64,000 nt of DNA from an uncultured Sediminibacterium sp. (GCF_946481145.1 NZ_CAMLMJ010000013.1:41263-105262); one strand, 5' to 3'. Shown: positions 50,931 through 60,019, counted from the first letter of the stretch. Numbers and translations: made by a program. The notes: generated by a model from the letters alone, not told the origin.

Positions 50931-51038
50931 ATGGTCCATGGGCCGTGGTCCATAGTCCATGGTCGATAGTCCATAGTAAAAACAATTTCGGCTCTCTGGC
51001 TCTCCTATGGACCATGGTCTATGGACTATGGTCTCCAT
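50931..51038. repeat. Heptamer array B4 (ATGGTCC words), inverted arms around a 29-nt loop
   Basis: Left arm of seven phased 7-nt units (50931-50979), right arm of about four units (51009-51038). The words are the same as in B1-B3 but the arms are degenerate. It fills the 307-nt gap between the divergent DUF1573 and E1 genes, so here it is in a promoter region, not at a gene end. The rest of the gap (51040-51146) shows nothing else. Confidence 0.85.
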
Positions 51039-51146
51039 CAACATCAACCCTGGTATCTACTACTGCTAATATCATGCCTTTTTTTGCAATAAATCCACAA
51101 TTTATCCGAAAAACTAATTTCCGTTAGTCCATTCAATTGGTAATGT

Positions 51147-51154
51147 TATTTTTG
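51147..51154 (+). promoter_or_regulatory. -7 box of the second E1 gene, 4 nt from ATG
   Basis: TATTTTTG ends 4 nt before ATG 51159, the same geometry as at 50373, suggesting a leaderless message (or use of the next in-frame ATG at 51195). Confidence 0.75.
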
Positions 51155-51158
51155 TCGC

Positions 51159-53549
51159 ATGGAATCAACTTCTACCCTCGGGTATAAAAACGACATGCTG
51201 TCATTCGATGGATTCAGGAATGCAGTGATAGAAGATTACAGGACTGCTGTAGTTAGCAGGGAAGTTAGCCTATTGGGGCGTCGCGAAGTTTTAACGGGTA
51301 AGGCCAAATTTGGCATTTTTGGTGATGGTAAGGAAGTAGCCCAAATTGCGATGGCTAAATTTTTTCAACCCGGTGATTTCCGTAGTGGATATTATAGAGA
51401 TCAGACTTTCATGTTTGCAGCCGGATTAGCAAGCGTTGAACAATATTTTGCTCAACTATATGCCGATCCGGATCCAATGCATGAACCATTCAGTTCAGGT
51501 CGTCAAATGAATGCCCATTTTTCCACCCGATTTGTTGATGAACATGGTAACTGGCTCGATCTGGCGAATAGAAAAAATATATCTTCTGATATAGCCCCTA
51601 CTGCCGGACAAATGCCGCGCGGATTAGGACTAGCTTTTGCTTCACGATGTTTTAGGGCAAGCAAACACCAGGACCAACTCGAGCAACTTAGTCATAATGG
51701 AAATGAAATCTGCTTCACCACTATCGGTGATGCAAGTACTAGTGAAGGACATTTTTGGGAAACAATAAATGCTGCAGGTGTATTACAAGTGCCTTTGGCT
51801 GTATTTGTATGGGATGATGGATATGGTATTTCAGTACCGAAAAATTTCCAGACTACGAAGGGATCTATCTCTGCTGCTTTAAAAGGTTTTCAAAAACAAG
51901 CAGATACAAATGGTATACATATTTATAAAGTGAAAGCGTGGGATTATGCAGGCATGTGTGAAGTATTTGAGGAAGCCCTTGCTAAAGTGCGTGAAACACA
52001 TGAACCCGCTTTATTTCATGTAGAAGAAGTTACGCAACCACAAGGTCATTCAACCAGTGGAAGTCATGAGAGATATAAAACACCTGAAAGATTGGAATGG
52101 GAGAAGGAGTGGGATTGTATCAAAAAGATGAAAGAGTGGATGATCGAAAATGGGCTCGCATCTGTTGATGAACTCGCGGCTGTTGAGGCAGAAGCAAAAG
52201 AAATGGTTAAAACAGGCCGTAACCTTGCGTGGGAAAAATATAGTGCTCCTATTAAGGCCCAGGCAGCTCAGGCAAGTGAACTTATTCGCCAGTCTATGGT
52301 GAATGATATTGATAAGTATAACCAGTTGCAACAAATGGCCAATGAACTGGCCGCTAACAAAGAGCCACTTCGCAGAGATGTTTTACGCACCATTGCATTG
52401 GCCATTGAAGTAGCACCAGGTTCACCAACTGCACAAGACCTGAAAGCCTTACGCAGTGCATTATTAGAAGAAAGTAAAGGTTTATATAATAGTCATCTTT
52501 ATAATGAAGGTGTTAAAAGCGCATTGAAGGTTCCTGAAATTAAACCCATGATACCTTTTGATGCTGCTAATATGAATGGCTATGAGATACTAAACAAATA
52601 TTTCGACAACCTATTCAGTAGCAATCCTAAAGTATATGCATTTGGGGAAGATGTGGGATATATTGGTGATGTTAACCAGGGCTTCGCAGGGTTACAGGAA
52701 AAACATGGTAAGGATAGAATATTAGATACAGGTATTCGTGAACTAACGATTGTTGGACAAGCCATTGGTATGGCATTGCGTGGGTTGAGACCTATTGCAG
52801 AAATCCAGTACCTGGATTACCTGCTCTATGGTTTACAACCATTAAGTGATGATGTTTGTACAACCCATTTCAGAACCGGCGGACAACAAAGCTGTCCTGT
52901 AATTATTCGCACAAGGGGCCATCGTTTGGAGGGAATCTGGCATAGTGGATCGCCCATGGGAATGGTGATTAACGCCTTAAGAGGTATGCATGTTTGTGTA
53001 CCAAGAAATATGGTTCAGGCTGTAGGTATGTATAATACATTATTACAGGCTAATGATCCTGCTATTGTGATAGAATGTTTGAATGGATACCGACTCAAAG
53101 AGAAAATGCCGGAAAACCTGCTTGAATATACAGTTCCATTAGGTGTTCCTGAAATCATCAGACCTGGTGAAGATGTAACCATTGTTTCTTATGGTTCTAC
53201 TTTGCGTATAATCCAGGATGCTGTTGAAAGATTAGACAAAGATGACATTAGTTGTGAAATCATTGATGTACAAACCTTGCTACCGTTTGATACAGGTCAT
53301 GTAATTCTTTCTTCCCTTCAAAAAACCAATCGAATTATTTTCATTGATGAAGATGTGCCCGGTGGCGCTGCTGCATACATGTTTAACAAAGTAATGGAAG
53401 AGCAGGGAGGATATAGATGGCTGGATGCCAGTCCGAGAACACTAACCGCAAAAGCACATAGACCAGGTTATGGTAGTGATGGCGATTATTTCTCTAAGCC
53501 TAATGCAGAAGATGTAATCGATGCTGTTCAATCATTAATGGCGGAGTAG
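51159..53549 (+). CDS. Fused alpha+beta E1 2-oxoacid dehydrogenase, second copy
   Basis: A 796-residue thiamine-diphosphate enzyme with alpha part (about 1-330), a long linker (about 330-450) and beta part (about 470-796: VYAFGEDVGYIGDVNQGFAG, DTGIRELTIVGQAIGMALRG, and the transketolase C-terminal domain with VTIVSYGSTLRI). The TPP motif is GDASTSEG from Gly190 to WDDGYG, so the usual GDG and NN positions read GDA and DD. It is about 110 residues longer than the E1 fusion at 4508 and clearly divergent from it. No E2 or E3 gene is close. Its TAG stop is the beginning of heptamer array C. Confidence 0.9.
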   Translation: MESTSTLGYKNDMLSFDGFRNAVIEDYRTAVVSREVSLLGRREVLTGKAKFGIFGDGKEVAQIAMAKFFQPGDFRSGYYRDQTFMFAAGLASVEQYFAQLYADPDPMHEPFSSGRQMNAHFSTRFVDEHGNWLDLANRKNISSDIAPTAGQMPRGLGLAFASRCFRASKHQDQLEQLSHNGNEICFTTIGDASTSEGHFWETINAAGVLQVPLAVFVWDDGYGISVPKNFQTTKGSISAALKGFQKQADTNGIHIYKVKAWDYAGMCEVFEEALAKVRETHEPALFHVEEVTQPQGHSTSGSHERYKTPERLEWEKEWDCIKKMKEWMIENGLASVDELAAVEAEAKEMVKTGRNLAWEKYSAPIKAQAAQASELIRQSMVNDIDKYNQLQQMANELAANKEPLRRDVLRTIALAIEVAPGSPTAQDLKALRSALLEESKGLYNSHLYNEGVKSALKVPEIKPMIPFDAANMNGYEILNKYFDNLFSSNPKVYAFGEDVGYIGDVNQGFAGLQEKHGKDRILDTGIRELTIVGQAIGMALRGLRPIAEIQYLDYLLYGLQPLSDDVCTTHFRTGGQQSCPVIIRTRGHRLEGIWHSGSPMGMVINALRGMHVCVPRNMVQAVGMYNTLLQANDPAIVIECLNGYRLKEKMPENLLEYTVPLGVPEIIRPGEDVTIVSYGSTLRIIQDAVERLDKDDISCEIIDVQTLLPFDTGHVILSSLQKTNRIIFIDEDVPGGAAAYMFNKVMEEQGGYRWLDASPRTLTAKAHRPGYGSDGDYFSKPNAEDVIDAVQSLMAE

Positions 53550-53701
53550 GGTATTAGGTGTTAGGTATTAGGTGTTAGGTGTTAGGTGTGTGGTATTGGG
53601 TGTGTGGTATTGGGTATTAGGGTTGTCAATAAACCCTTTTAATACCGAAACTTAATACCTTACACCTAATACCTAACACCTAATACCTAACCCCTAACCC
53701 C
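53547..53701. repeat. Heptamer array C (TTAGGTG words), 11 + 7 units in inverted arms
   Basis: The left arm 53547-53623 has eleven uninterrupted 7-nt units (TTAGGTG, TTAGGTA, TGTGGTA, TTGGGTG and similar) and the right arm 53653-53701 has seven (TAATACC, TAACACC, TAACCCC). The arms are inverted relative to each other around a 29-nt loop. The first three bases are the TAG stop codon of the E1 gene; the right arm ends 12 nt before the end of the convergent DCC gene. It occupies the whole gap between convergent genes. Confidence 0.97.
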
Positions 53702-53713
53702 TCTAATTGCTGA

Positions 53714-54133
53714 TTAATTATAAAATAATGCTTTTAATTCAGGTGTAGGAACCCAGCATGCTTCTTGTTTACCGAACCATTTATATCGGTTACGTGCTAT
53801 GAAGTCGTAAAAGAAATTGCGGATAAAAGTTGGGATAAGGATGAGTGGGTAATACAAGATTCCCCATCCACCGCGCATATACTTCATTACTTTAAGTGCG
53901 GCAGTTGATTTAGTGTAGAGTTGCCCATTCTCTAATAAAAGAAAGGAATTAAATGTTGTTGCAGGAAGCGTAAAATGGTCCAACACTTGCTGTCCCAATT
54001 CTCCCTGTAAAGATGCAAAACGAAACCTACGTGAAGGATCATGTTTAATCACACGCTGTATACTGGCGTTACATAAATTACATACACCATCAAATAAGAT
54101 CACTGGATGCTGAAGATCCTTTAGCGTTTGCAT
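53714..54133 (-). CDS. DCC family (DUF393) thiol-disulfide protein
   Basis: A 139-residue member of the DUF393/DCC family, named for the N-terminal motif seen here as FDGVCNLCNASIQRVI (Asp-Cys-Cys spacing). Such proteins are predicted thioredoxin-like oxidoreductases; the reaction is unknown. The C terminus has a hydrophobic stretch (GILYYPLILIPTFIRNFFYDF), suggesting membrane contact. ATG 54133 follows a TAnnTTTG box by 3 nt, which argues against the longer TTG start at 54139. Converges with the second E1 gene across array C. Confidence 0.85.
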   Translation of the reverse strand: MQTLKDLQHPVILFDGVCNLCNASIQRVIKHDPSRRFRFASLQGELGQQVLDHFTLPATTFNSFLLLENGQLYTKSTAALKVMKYMRGGWGILYYPLILIPTFIRNFFYDFIARNRYKWFGKQEACWVPTPELKALFYN

Positions 54134-54136
54134 ATG

Positions 54137-54144
54137 CAAAGGTA
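54137..54144 (-). promoter_or_regulatory. -7 box of the DCC gene, 3 nt from ATG
   Basis: On the minus strand TACCTTTG ends 3 nt before the ATG at 54133; leaderless transcription is likely. Confidence 0.7.
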
Positions 54145-54167
54145 CTGAAATTGTATGGCTCTGGTTT

Positions 54168-54294
54168 AGCTCCTAGCTGCTAGAGGGTATAAAAATACGA
54201 TCTGCCCATCCTTCGAATAAGCAGATCGTTCAATATTCTAAGCCTTAATTTCTTATGTATTTTCTAGCAGCTAGCAGCTAGTGGCTAGAAGCTC
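54168..54294. repeat. Heptamer array A3 (CTAGCAG words) framing a terminator
   Basis: Left arm 54168-54187 (AGCTCCT, AGCTGCT) and right arm 54264-54294 (CTAGCAG twice, CTAGTGG, CTAGAAG). Segments 54168-54183 and 54264-54279 are complementary at 15 of 16 positions. The terminator hairpin of yebC (54197-54229) sits between them, and the right arm reaches the first base of the yebC stop codon. Confidence 0.9.
54197..54229 (-). terminator. Terminator of yebC
   Basis: Stem ACGATCTGC/GCAGATCGT with a 15-nt loop; the minus strand continues with TATTTTTAT. It is 65 nt beyond the yebC stop, nested inside array A3. Confidence 0.85.
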
Positions 54295-55016
54295 TATCCC
54301 ATATTATGAAACACCTTATTCACGTCCTCATCCTGCTCCAGTCTTTCGATAAGTTTACTCACATCTTCTGCCTGTTCATCGGAAACAGGTACCGTTGTGG
54401 TAGGTATCCATTCCAGCTCTGCGCTGATAGGGGTAAGGTTTTTGTCTTCAAGGGCTTTTTGCAGGTTGCCGAAATCTACAAATGCGCACCTTAGTACGAT
54501 GATAGGGTTGCCATTATCATCGTTACTTTCACCCAATTCTTCTAATCCAAAATCAATCAGCTCAAGTTCCAGGTCATCGATGTTTAGTCCTTCAGGTTTT
54601 AATTTAAAAACCCCCATTTTTTTGAACTGAAAGCTCACGCTGCCACTGGTACCCATTGCGCCATTCCCTTTATTGAAATGACTTTTTACATTGGCTACTG
54701 TTCTTACATGGTTGTCTGTAGCTGTTTCAACCAAGAGAGCCACGCCATGCGGGCCATATCCTTCATATAAAATTTCTTCGTAGTTGGAAGTGTCTTTTCC
54801 CTGAGCGCGTTTGATAGCGGCTTCTACCCGGTCTTTAGGCATACCAACGCTCCTCGCATTCTGAAAACAACGACGGAGGGCCGGATTCGTTGCTGGGTCG
54901 GGGCCACCAGCTTTCACTGCAATTACAATCTCTTTACCAACACGGGTAAACTGTTTGGCCATCCTGTCCCAACGGGCAAACATGGTAGCTTTACGAACTT
55001 CAAATATCCTTCCCAT
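54294..55016 (-). CDS. yebC: YebC/PmpR-family protein
   Basis: A 240-residue cytoplasmic protein of the TACO1/YebC family, described as a transcriptional regulator or as a factor helping ribosomes through proline stretches. The conserved start ([27 protein letters not shown]) and [19 protein letters not shown] are clear, and the length is normal for the family. A TATTTTTG box 25 nt upstream is a good promoter. Its stop codon abuts heptamer array A3. Confidence 0.94.
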   Translation of the reverse strand: MGRIFEVRKATMFARWDRMAKQFTRVGKEIVIAVKAGGPDPATNPALRRCFQNARSVGMPKDRVEAAIKRAQGKDTSNYEEILYEGYGPHGVALLVETATDNHVRTVANVKSHFNKGNGAMGTSGSVSFQFKKMGVFKLKPEGLNIDDLELELIDFGLEELGESNDDNGNPIIVLRCAFVDFGNLQKALEDKNLTPISAELEWIPTTTVPVSDEQAEDVSKLIERLEQDEDVNKVFHNMG

Positions 55017-55041
55017 AATAATTGTTTAAATGAACGGGCTG

Positions 55042-55049
55042 CAAAAATA
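55042..55049 (-). promoter_or_regulatory. -7 box of yebC
   Basis: TATTTTTG on the minus strand, 25 nt before the ATG at 55016. Confidence 0.65.
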
Positions 55050-55063
55050 AGCCTATTGGTCAT

Positions 55064-55091
55064 AAAAAAACCCGCTACTTGAGCGGGTTTT
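55064..55091 (-). terminator. Terminator of the APC permease gene
   Basis: Stem AAAACCCGCT/AGCGGGTTTT with a 5-nt loop and a T-run on the minus strand, 19 nt past the stop of the permease gene. Confidence 0.93.
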
Positions 55092-55109
55092 AAAATCGGG
55101 TACTTCGTA

Positions 55110-56609
55110 TTATGATTCTTTACGGAGTTTACTGTTCTTTTTGCTGTATAGGAAGTACACAACCAGACCAATTGCCATCCAGGCAAAAGCCACTTTAAGG
55201 GTTTGTCCATCCAAGGCAACGATCATGCCCAAACATACAACCGCACCAAGGATAGGTACGATAGGTACAAGAGGGGTTTTGAATGGCCTTTCAATATCTG
55301 GCGATTTCATACGCAGAATCCACACACCAATACTTACCAGTACAAATGCAAACAGGGTACCGAAACTTGTTAAGTCGCCCGCCACATGTCCGGGAACAAA
55401 GGCTGAAAACAGACCTACAAATACAAATAGAATCCAGTTTGCTTTATAAGGAGTTTTATATTTAGGGTGCAATTCTCCAAAAGCTTTAGGAATTAAGCCA
55501 TCATTACTCATGGTATAGAAAATACGGCTTTGTCCCATTAACATCACCAGAATTACTGAAGAGAAGCCTGCAAGGATAGCTACCGTCACTGCTGTAGACA
55601 GCCATGCGTATTTAGTCATGTAGGTAGATATCGCATATGCTACAGAAGCTTCACGTCCTTTTTCCGGATCAACAAATTCCTGCCAGTTGGCTACACCCGT
55701 TAAAACGTGACCAAAAAGGATGTACAAAATTGTACATACAACCAATGATCCGAGGATACCAATTGGCATGTCGCGCTTAGGGTTTTTAGCTTCCTGCGCT
55801 GCGGTACTTACTGCGTCGAAACCAATAAAGGCAAAGAATACAATAGCTGCACCACCAAGAACTCCACCCCATCCATGTTTGAAGGTACCTGAGTAGTCTG
55901 CAATTACTTTACCCGCACTATCGGTAACGGCTGCAGTTCCTTCAGGAATCATATATGGGGTATGGTTTTCAGGACGAATATATTGCCATCCTAATATGAT
56001 AAAGAGGATCACAATGGCAACTTTAATAAATACAATGATGGCATTTACAATAGCTGATTCCTGCGTACCCTTGATCAGTAACATGGTTAATAATAAAAGG
56101 ATCACTAATGCCGGTGCATTGATAATACCTTTATGTAATACCCCGGCTGAGTCGGTAAAACTCTCGAAGGGGCTATGCGACCATTCATAGGGTATACCTC
56201 CATCTAATAGTTTATTGAGATACTCACTCCAGGCAATAGATACCGTTGCAGCACCCAGGGCATATTCCATAATAAGAGCCCAGCCAATGATCCAGGCAAC
56301 CAGTTCACCCATGGTTACATAACTGTAAGCATAGGCACTACCGGCAATAGGAATCATTGCTGCAAATTCTGCATAACATAAACCTGCAAAAGCACAACCA
56401 ATAGCGGCAACAATAAATGAAATGGTTACAGCAGGTCCGGCAGCTTGTCCGGCAGCAGCGGCTGTTCTCACAAACAATCCCGCACCGATAATGGCGCCAA
56501 TACCAAGGGCTATCAGGTTACCGGCACCCAGGGTCCGTTTTAATCCTTTATCGCCCTGATCTGCTTGTGCCAGTAATTGGCCCAAAGGTTTCTTTACAAA
56601 TAAACTCAT
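55110..56609 (-). CDS. APC-superfamily amino acid permease (cationic amino acid transporter type)
   Basis: A 499-residue inner-membrane protein with 12 or more hydrophobic helices. The first helices carry the family signatures LIALGIGAIIGAGLFVRTA and YAEFAAMIPIAGSAYAYSYV, typical of the CAT/YfnA-like amino acid transporters. The substrate is not predictable. The C terminus is basic (YSKKNSKLRKES). It ends in a strong terminator and is divergent from the next transporter gene, with about 150 nt between them. Confidence 0.92.
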   Translation of the reverse strand: MSLFVKKPLGQLLAQADQGDKGLKRTLGAGNLIALGIGAIIGAGLFVRTAAAAGQAAGPAVTISFIVAAIGCAFAGLCYAEFAAMIPIAGSAYAYSYVTMGELVAWIIGWALIMEYALGAATVSIAWSEYLNKLLDGGIPYEWSHSPFESFTDSAGVLHKGIINAPALVILLLLTMLLIKGTQESAIVNAIIVFIKVAIVILFIILGWQYIRPENHTPYMIPEGTAAVTDSAGKVIADYSGTFKHGWGGVLGGAAIVFFAFIGFDAVSTAAQEAKNPKRDMPIGILGSLVVCTILYILFGHVLTGVANWQEFVDPEKGREASVAYAISTYMTKYAWLSTAVTVAILAGFSSVILVMLMGQSRIFYTMSNDGLIPKAFGELHPKYKTPYKANWILFVFVGLFSAFVPGHVAGDLTSFGTLFAFVLVSIGVWILRMKSPDIERPFKTPLVPIVPILGAVVCLGMIVALDGQTLKVAFAWMAIGLVVYFLYSKKNSKLRKES

Positions 56610-56761
56610 AATACAGTTTGGTTAAGTTTCTGAATAGAAAAGTTTTGGCAAAATAGGTATTTATTGCTTTCAGCCCCCAAAACTTTTAAGAATCGGTGAT
56701 TTACCACTCTATATAGGCCATTTCACCAGAAATACTATATTGCGGCACTAATAGAGCCCCA

Positions 56762-58009
56762 ATGAAACAATCGAACAAGCTCACCTTGTATATTGTGATT
56801 GCGATGATTGCCGGTGTTATCCTTGGCTATTTTGTACATGAAAATGCCGAAACCGCAACCATACAGTCTTTTTCTACCAACCTCAAACTCCTTACTACCA
56901 TATTCTTACGCCTGGTGCAAATGATTATTGCCCCATTGGTATTTTCAACCCTCGTTGTTGGTATCGCCAAACTAGGCGATCTCAAAACTGTTGGTCGAGT
57001 AGGGGGGAAAGCATTACTCTGGTTTGTATCTGCATCATTAGTGAGCCTTTTATTAGGAATGCTCTTGGTGAATCTGTTTCAACCCGGACAGGGAATTGAT
57101 CTTCAAAATGCGGATGTAACTGGTGCCAAAGACCTGGTTGGTAAAACGCAGGAGTTCAGTATTCAGAAATTTGTGGAACACGTATTCCCCAAGAGTGTGA
57201 TTGAAGCCATGGCCACCAATGAGATTTTACAACTGGTGGTTTTCAGTATATTTTTTGGTGTAGCTACCGCCGCTTTGGGTGAAAAAGCCAAAATTGTGGT
57301 TAAAGGCCTGGATGCCGTTGCGCATGTAATCCTTAAAATGGTTGGATATGTAATGAACTTTGCACCTATTGGTGTATTTGGTGCTATTGCTGCCGTAATT
57401 GCAGCCAAAGGATTAGATGTATTTGTTTTTTATGGCAAATACCTGCTTTACTTCCTAATGGGTATTGCGGCCCTCTGGGCTATTTTGCTCACAGTTGGTT
57501 TTATTATCCTGGGCAAACGATTGCCAGAATTATTGAAAAGAATATTCCCGCCGCTGATTATTGCATTTAGTACAACCAGCAGTGAAGCAGTTTTTCCAAA
57601 ACTTACAGAAGAGTTGGAAAGGTTCGGTTGTAAAGACAAAATCGTTTCTTTTATCCTGCCACTCGGTTATTCTTTTAACCTGGATGGAAGTATGATGTAT
57701 ATGACTTTTGCCAGTATCGCCATTGCTCAGGCTTATGGCATTCAACTTGATCTCGGGACACAATTAACCATGCTTATAGTGCTGATGCTTACCAGCAAAG
57801 GTATCGCAGGTGTGCCAAGAGCCTCATTGGTTGTAGTTACCGCAACCTGCGCCATGTTTAATATTCCACCTGAAGGTATTGCACTAATATTGCCTATCGA
57901 CCATTTCTGTGATATGTTCAGAACAGCTACTAATGTGGTTGGAAATGCACTTGCTACAAGTGTGGTGAGCAAATGGGAAGGTGCATTAGATGAGCCTGTT
58001 GAAATTTAA
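56762..58009 (+). CDS. Dicarboxylate/amino acid:cation symporter (GltP/DctA family)
   Basis: A 415-residue transporter of the glutamate/dicarboxylate family. Eight helices and two re-entrant hairpins are suggested by the family motifs: the serine-rich tip in IAFSTTSSEAVFPKLTEEL, the helix 7 motif YSFNLDGSMMYMTF, the second tip GIAGVPRASLVVVTA, and the helix 8 region FRTATNVVGNALAT with the substrate-binding Asp and Asn. Cargo could be glutamate, aspartate or C4 acids. A TAnnTTG-like box lies further upstream, but no strong promoter call is made. Confidence 0.94.
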   Translation: MKQSNKLTLYIVIAMIAGVILGYFVHENAETATIQSFSTNLKLLTTIFLRLVQMIIAPLVFSTLVVGIAKLGDLKTVGRVGGKALLWFVSASLVSLLLGMLLVNLFQPGQGIDLQNADVTGAKDLVGKTQEFSIQKFVEHVFPKSVIEAMATNEILQLVVFSIFFGVATAALGEKAKIVVKGLDAVAHVILKMVGYVMNFAPIGVFGAIAAVIAAKGLDVFVFYGKYLLYFLMGIAALWAILLTVGFIILGKRLPELLKRIFPPLIIAFSTTSSEAVFPKLTEELERFGCKDKIVSFILPLGYSFNLDGSMMYMTFASIAIAQAYGIQLDLGTQLTMLIVLMLTSKGIAGVPRASLVVVTATCAMFNIPPEGIALILPIDHFCDMFRTATNVVGNALATSVVSKWEGALDEPVEI

Positions 58010-58031
58010 TTGACCCTTAAGCATTGTTTGC

Positions 58032-58718
58032 ATGTTACAATTATTATTATCCGACTTTCACTGGAGCCAGTTATTGCAACCTCAGTTTTATATTGAACAT
58101 GGTGGCTTATGGTTAATCCTGTTTGTAGTGTTTGCAGAAACAGGATTGTTTGTAGGCTTCTTTTTACCAGGCGATAGTTTGCTTTTTGTAGCAGGCATTT
58201 ATAGTTCTAACCTTGCCAAAGAATTTATTCCTACCGGAAATGAATACCTTGATTTGTTTTCTTTAATGCTGCTAATATCTGCTGCAGGTATTGCCGGAAA
58301 TACGGTTGGTTACTGGTTCGGAAAAAGAGTTGGACCAGCCATGTATAACTGGAAAGAAAATATGCTCTTTAAAAGAAAATACCTCGAACAGGCTCATGCA
58401 TTTTATGAGAAACATGGCGGCGGTGCAATTATTGTAGCCCGTTTTATACCTATCATAAGAACATTTGCACCTATTGTTGCAGGTATCGTTTCAATGGAAA
58501 AAAAGAAATTCGTATTCTTTAATATTATTGGTTGTGTAGCCTGGGTTTTCAGTATGTTATTTGCCGGACACTTTCTCCAGAAATGGATACTGAATGAATT
58601 TGGTTTTGATCTGAAAGATCATTTAGAAGTTATAGTAATAGGTATTGTACTGGTAACAACTGCACCAGTAATTATTAAACTTTTCTCCGGGAAAAAGAAA
58701 AATAATAACGAAGCATAA
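58032..58718 (+). CDS. DedA-family membrane protein
   Basis: A 228-residue inner-membrane protein of the DedA/VTT family; relatives are thought to move undecaprenyl phosphate or other lipids across the membrane. Characteristic blocks are EHGGLWLILFVVFAETGLFV, FLPGDSLLFVAG and ARFIPIIRTFAPIVAG (the Arg and Pro residues are family hallmarks). It starts 22 nt after the symporter gene, so it may share its transcript. An octamer array starts 7 nt after its stop. Confidence 0.9.
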   Translation: MLQLLLSDFHWSQLLQPQFYIEHGGLWLILFVVFAETGLFVGFFLPGDSLLFVAGIYSSNLAKEFIPTGNEYLDLFSLMLLISAAGIAGNTVGYWFGKRVGPAMYNWKENMLFKRKYLEQAHAFYEKHGGGAIIVARFIPIIRTFAPIVAGIVSMEKKKFVFFNIIGCVAWVFSMLFAGHFLQKWILNEFGFDLKDHLEVIVIGIVLVTTAPVIIKLFSGKKKNNNEA

Positions 58719-58725
58719 ATAATTT

Positions 58726-58759
58726 TCTTTCAGACTTCCGGTCTTCCGGACGCTCTGAC
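58726..58759. repeat. Octamer array D1 (ACTTCCGG words), single arm
   Basis: Four consecutive 8-nt units TCTTTCAG, ACTTCCGG, TCTTCCGG, ACGCTCTG. It fills most of the 61-nt gap between the DedA and MFS genes and shares words with array D2. Confidence 0.85.
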
Positions 58760-58779
58760 TAAAATGCAAACCTGCTGCC

Positions 58780-60012
58780 ATGACCGAAAAAAAATACGGA
58801 ATCCTGTCATTGCCGGTAATCGTAGCCGCATTAGGATATTTCGTTGATATCTACGATCTCTTACTCTTTACCATCGTGAAAAAAACCAGCATGCTTGGTG
58901 TAGGCGCAACAGACGCAACCATGCTGGTTGATAGTACCCGCGTAATCAATTGGCAAATGACAGGGTTATTATTAGGAGGCATTTTATGGGGAGTGCTTGC
59001 CGATAAAAAAGGAAGGCTAAGTGTATTATTTGGTTCAATCATATTATACTCACTCGCGAATTTCGCTACAGGATTTGTTCAAACCGTAAACCAATACGCA
59101 ACTTGCCGTTTTATAGGAGGTCTGGGTCTTGCAGGAGAACTTGGTGCCGGAATTACACTAGTTAGCGAATTATTGCCCAAAAATAAACGAGGAATCGGCA
59201 CATCGCTGGTTGCTGGTATAGGATTGAGTGGGGCCGTAGCAGCCTATTTTACTTACCAGTTTACCGACGACTGGCGTCTTTGTTACAAAATTGGAGGAGC
59301 ATTAGGGATTGCATTATTGTTATTGCGTGTTAGTGTAGCAGAATCAGGAATGTTCAGGGAAGCAAAAGAACAAAAGGTAAAACGCGGTAATTTCTGGATG
59401 TTGATCAACAATGGCAAGAGATTGAAAAAATATGTTTTTGCTATTTTAATTGGTCTGCCTACCTGGTACGTAATCGGTATCCTGGTAAACCAAAGTGATC
59501 GATTTGGTAAGTCCATGTTCGGAAGCACTACTATCGACTCAGGTCGGTCTATCATGTTTGCCTATGCGGCAATTGCGATAGGTGATATGCTCGTGGGTTT
59601 AGTGAGCCAATATTTCAAAAGCAGGAAGAAAGCTTTGCTATTATATTATCTGTTGACTATTGTTGGACTTATCCTCTTCTTCAGCGGGTATAATAATTCT
59701 GATACTTCGATGTATGCTATCTGTACATTACTCGGATTCAGCACAGGTTTCTGGGCCATCTTTGTAACTATGGGTGCAGAACAGTTTGGCACAAACCTGC
59801 GAGGTACCGCAGCAACAACAATTCCCAATATGGTCAGGGGCGCATTACCACTGATCAATATGCTTTTCCTTGATCTATTCCAGAAATCATGGGGGTGGAA
59901 CTTAATCAATAGTGGCATTATCACCGGCCTGCTCGTAATGGGCGTTACATTGGTTGCCTTTTATTTCACAGAAGAAACTTTTCATAAGGATTTGAATTAT
60001 GTGGAGGAGTGA
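58780..60012 (+). CDS. MFS transporter
   Basis: A 410-residue major facilitator with about 12 helices. The loop 2-3 motif appears as GGILWGVLADKKGRLSVLFGS, and the fifth helix region GGLGLAGELGAGITLVSELLPKNKRG resembles the sugar or metabolite:proton symporter group. No substrate can be inferred from the neighbours. An octamer array lies on both sides of the gene. Confidence 0.9.
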   Translation: MTEKKYGILSLPVIVAALGYFVDIYDLLLFTIVKKTSMLGVGATDATMLVDSTRVINWQMTGLLLGGILWGVLADKKGRLSVLFGSIILYSLANFATGFVQTVNQYATCRFIGGLGLAGELGAGITLVSELLPKNKRGIGTSLVAGIGLSGAVAAYFTYQFTDDWRLCYKIGGALGIALLLLRVSVAESGMFREAKEQKVKRGNFWMLINNGKRLKKYVFAILIGLPTWYVIGILVNQSDRFGKSMFGSTTIDSGRSIMFAYAAIAIGDMLVGLVSQYFKSRKKALLLYYLLTIVGLILFFSGYNNSDTSMYAICTLLGFSTGFWAIFVTMGAEQFGTNLRGTAATTIPNMVRGALPLINMLFLDLFQKSWGWNLINSGIITGLLVMGVTLVAFYFTEETFHKDLNYVEE

Positions 60013-60019
60013 GGTTTGA

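Noticed and set aside
53547..53701. Heptamer arrays as a CRISPR array
   Set aside because: Units are 7-8 nt with no spacers and arms are inverted; no cas genes in the window.
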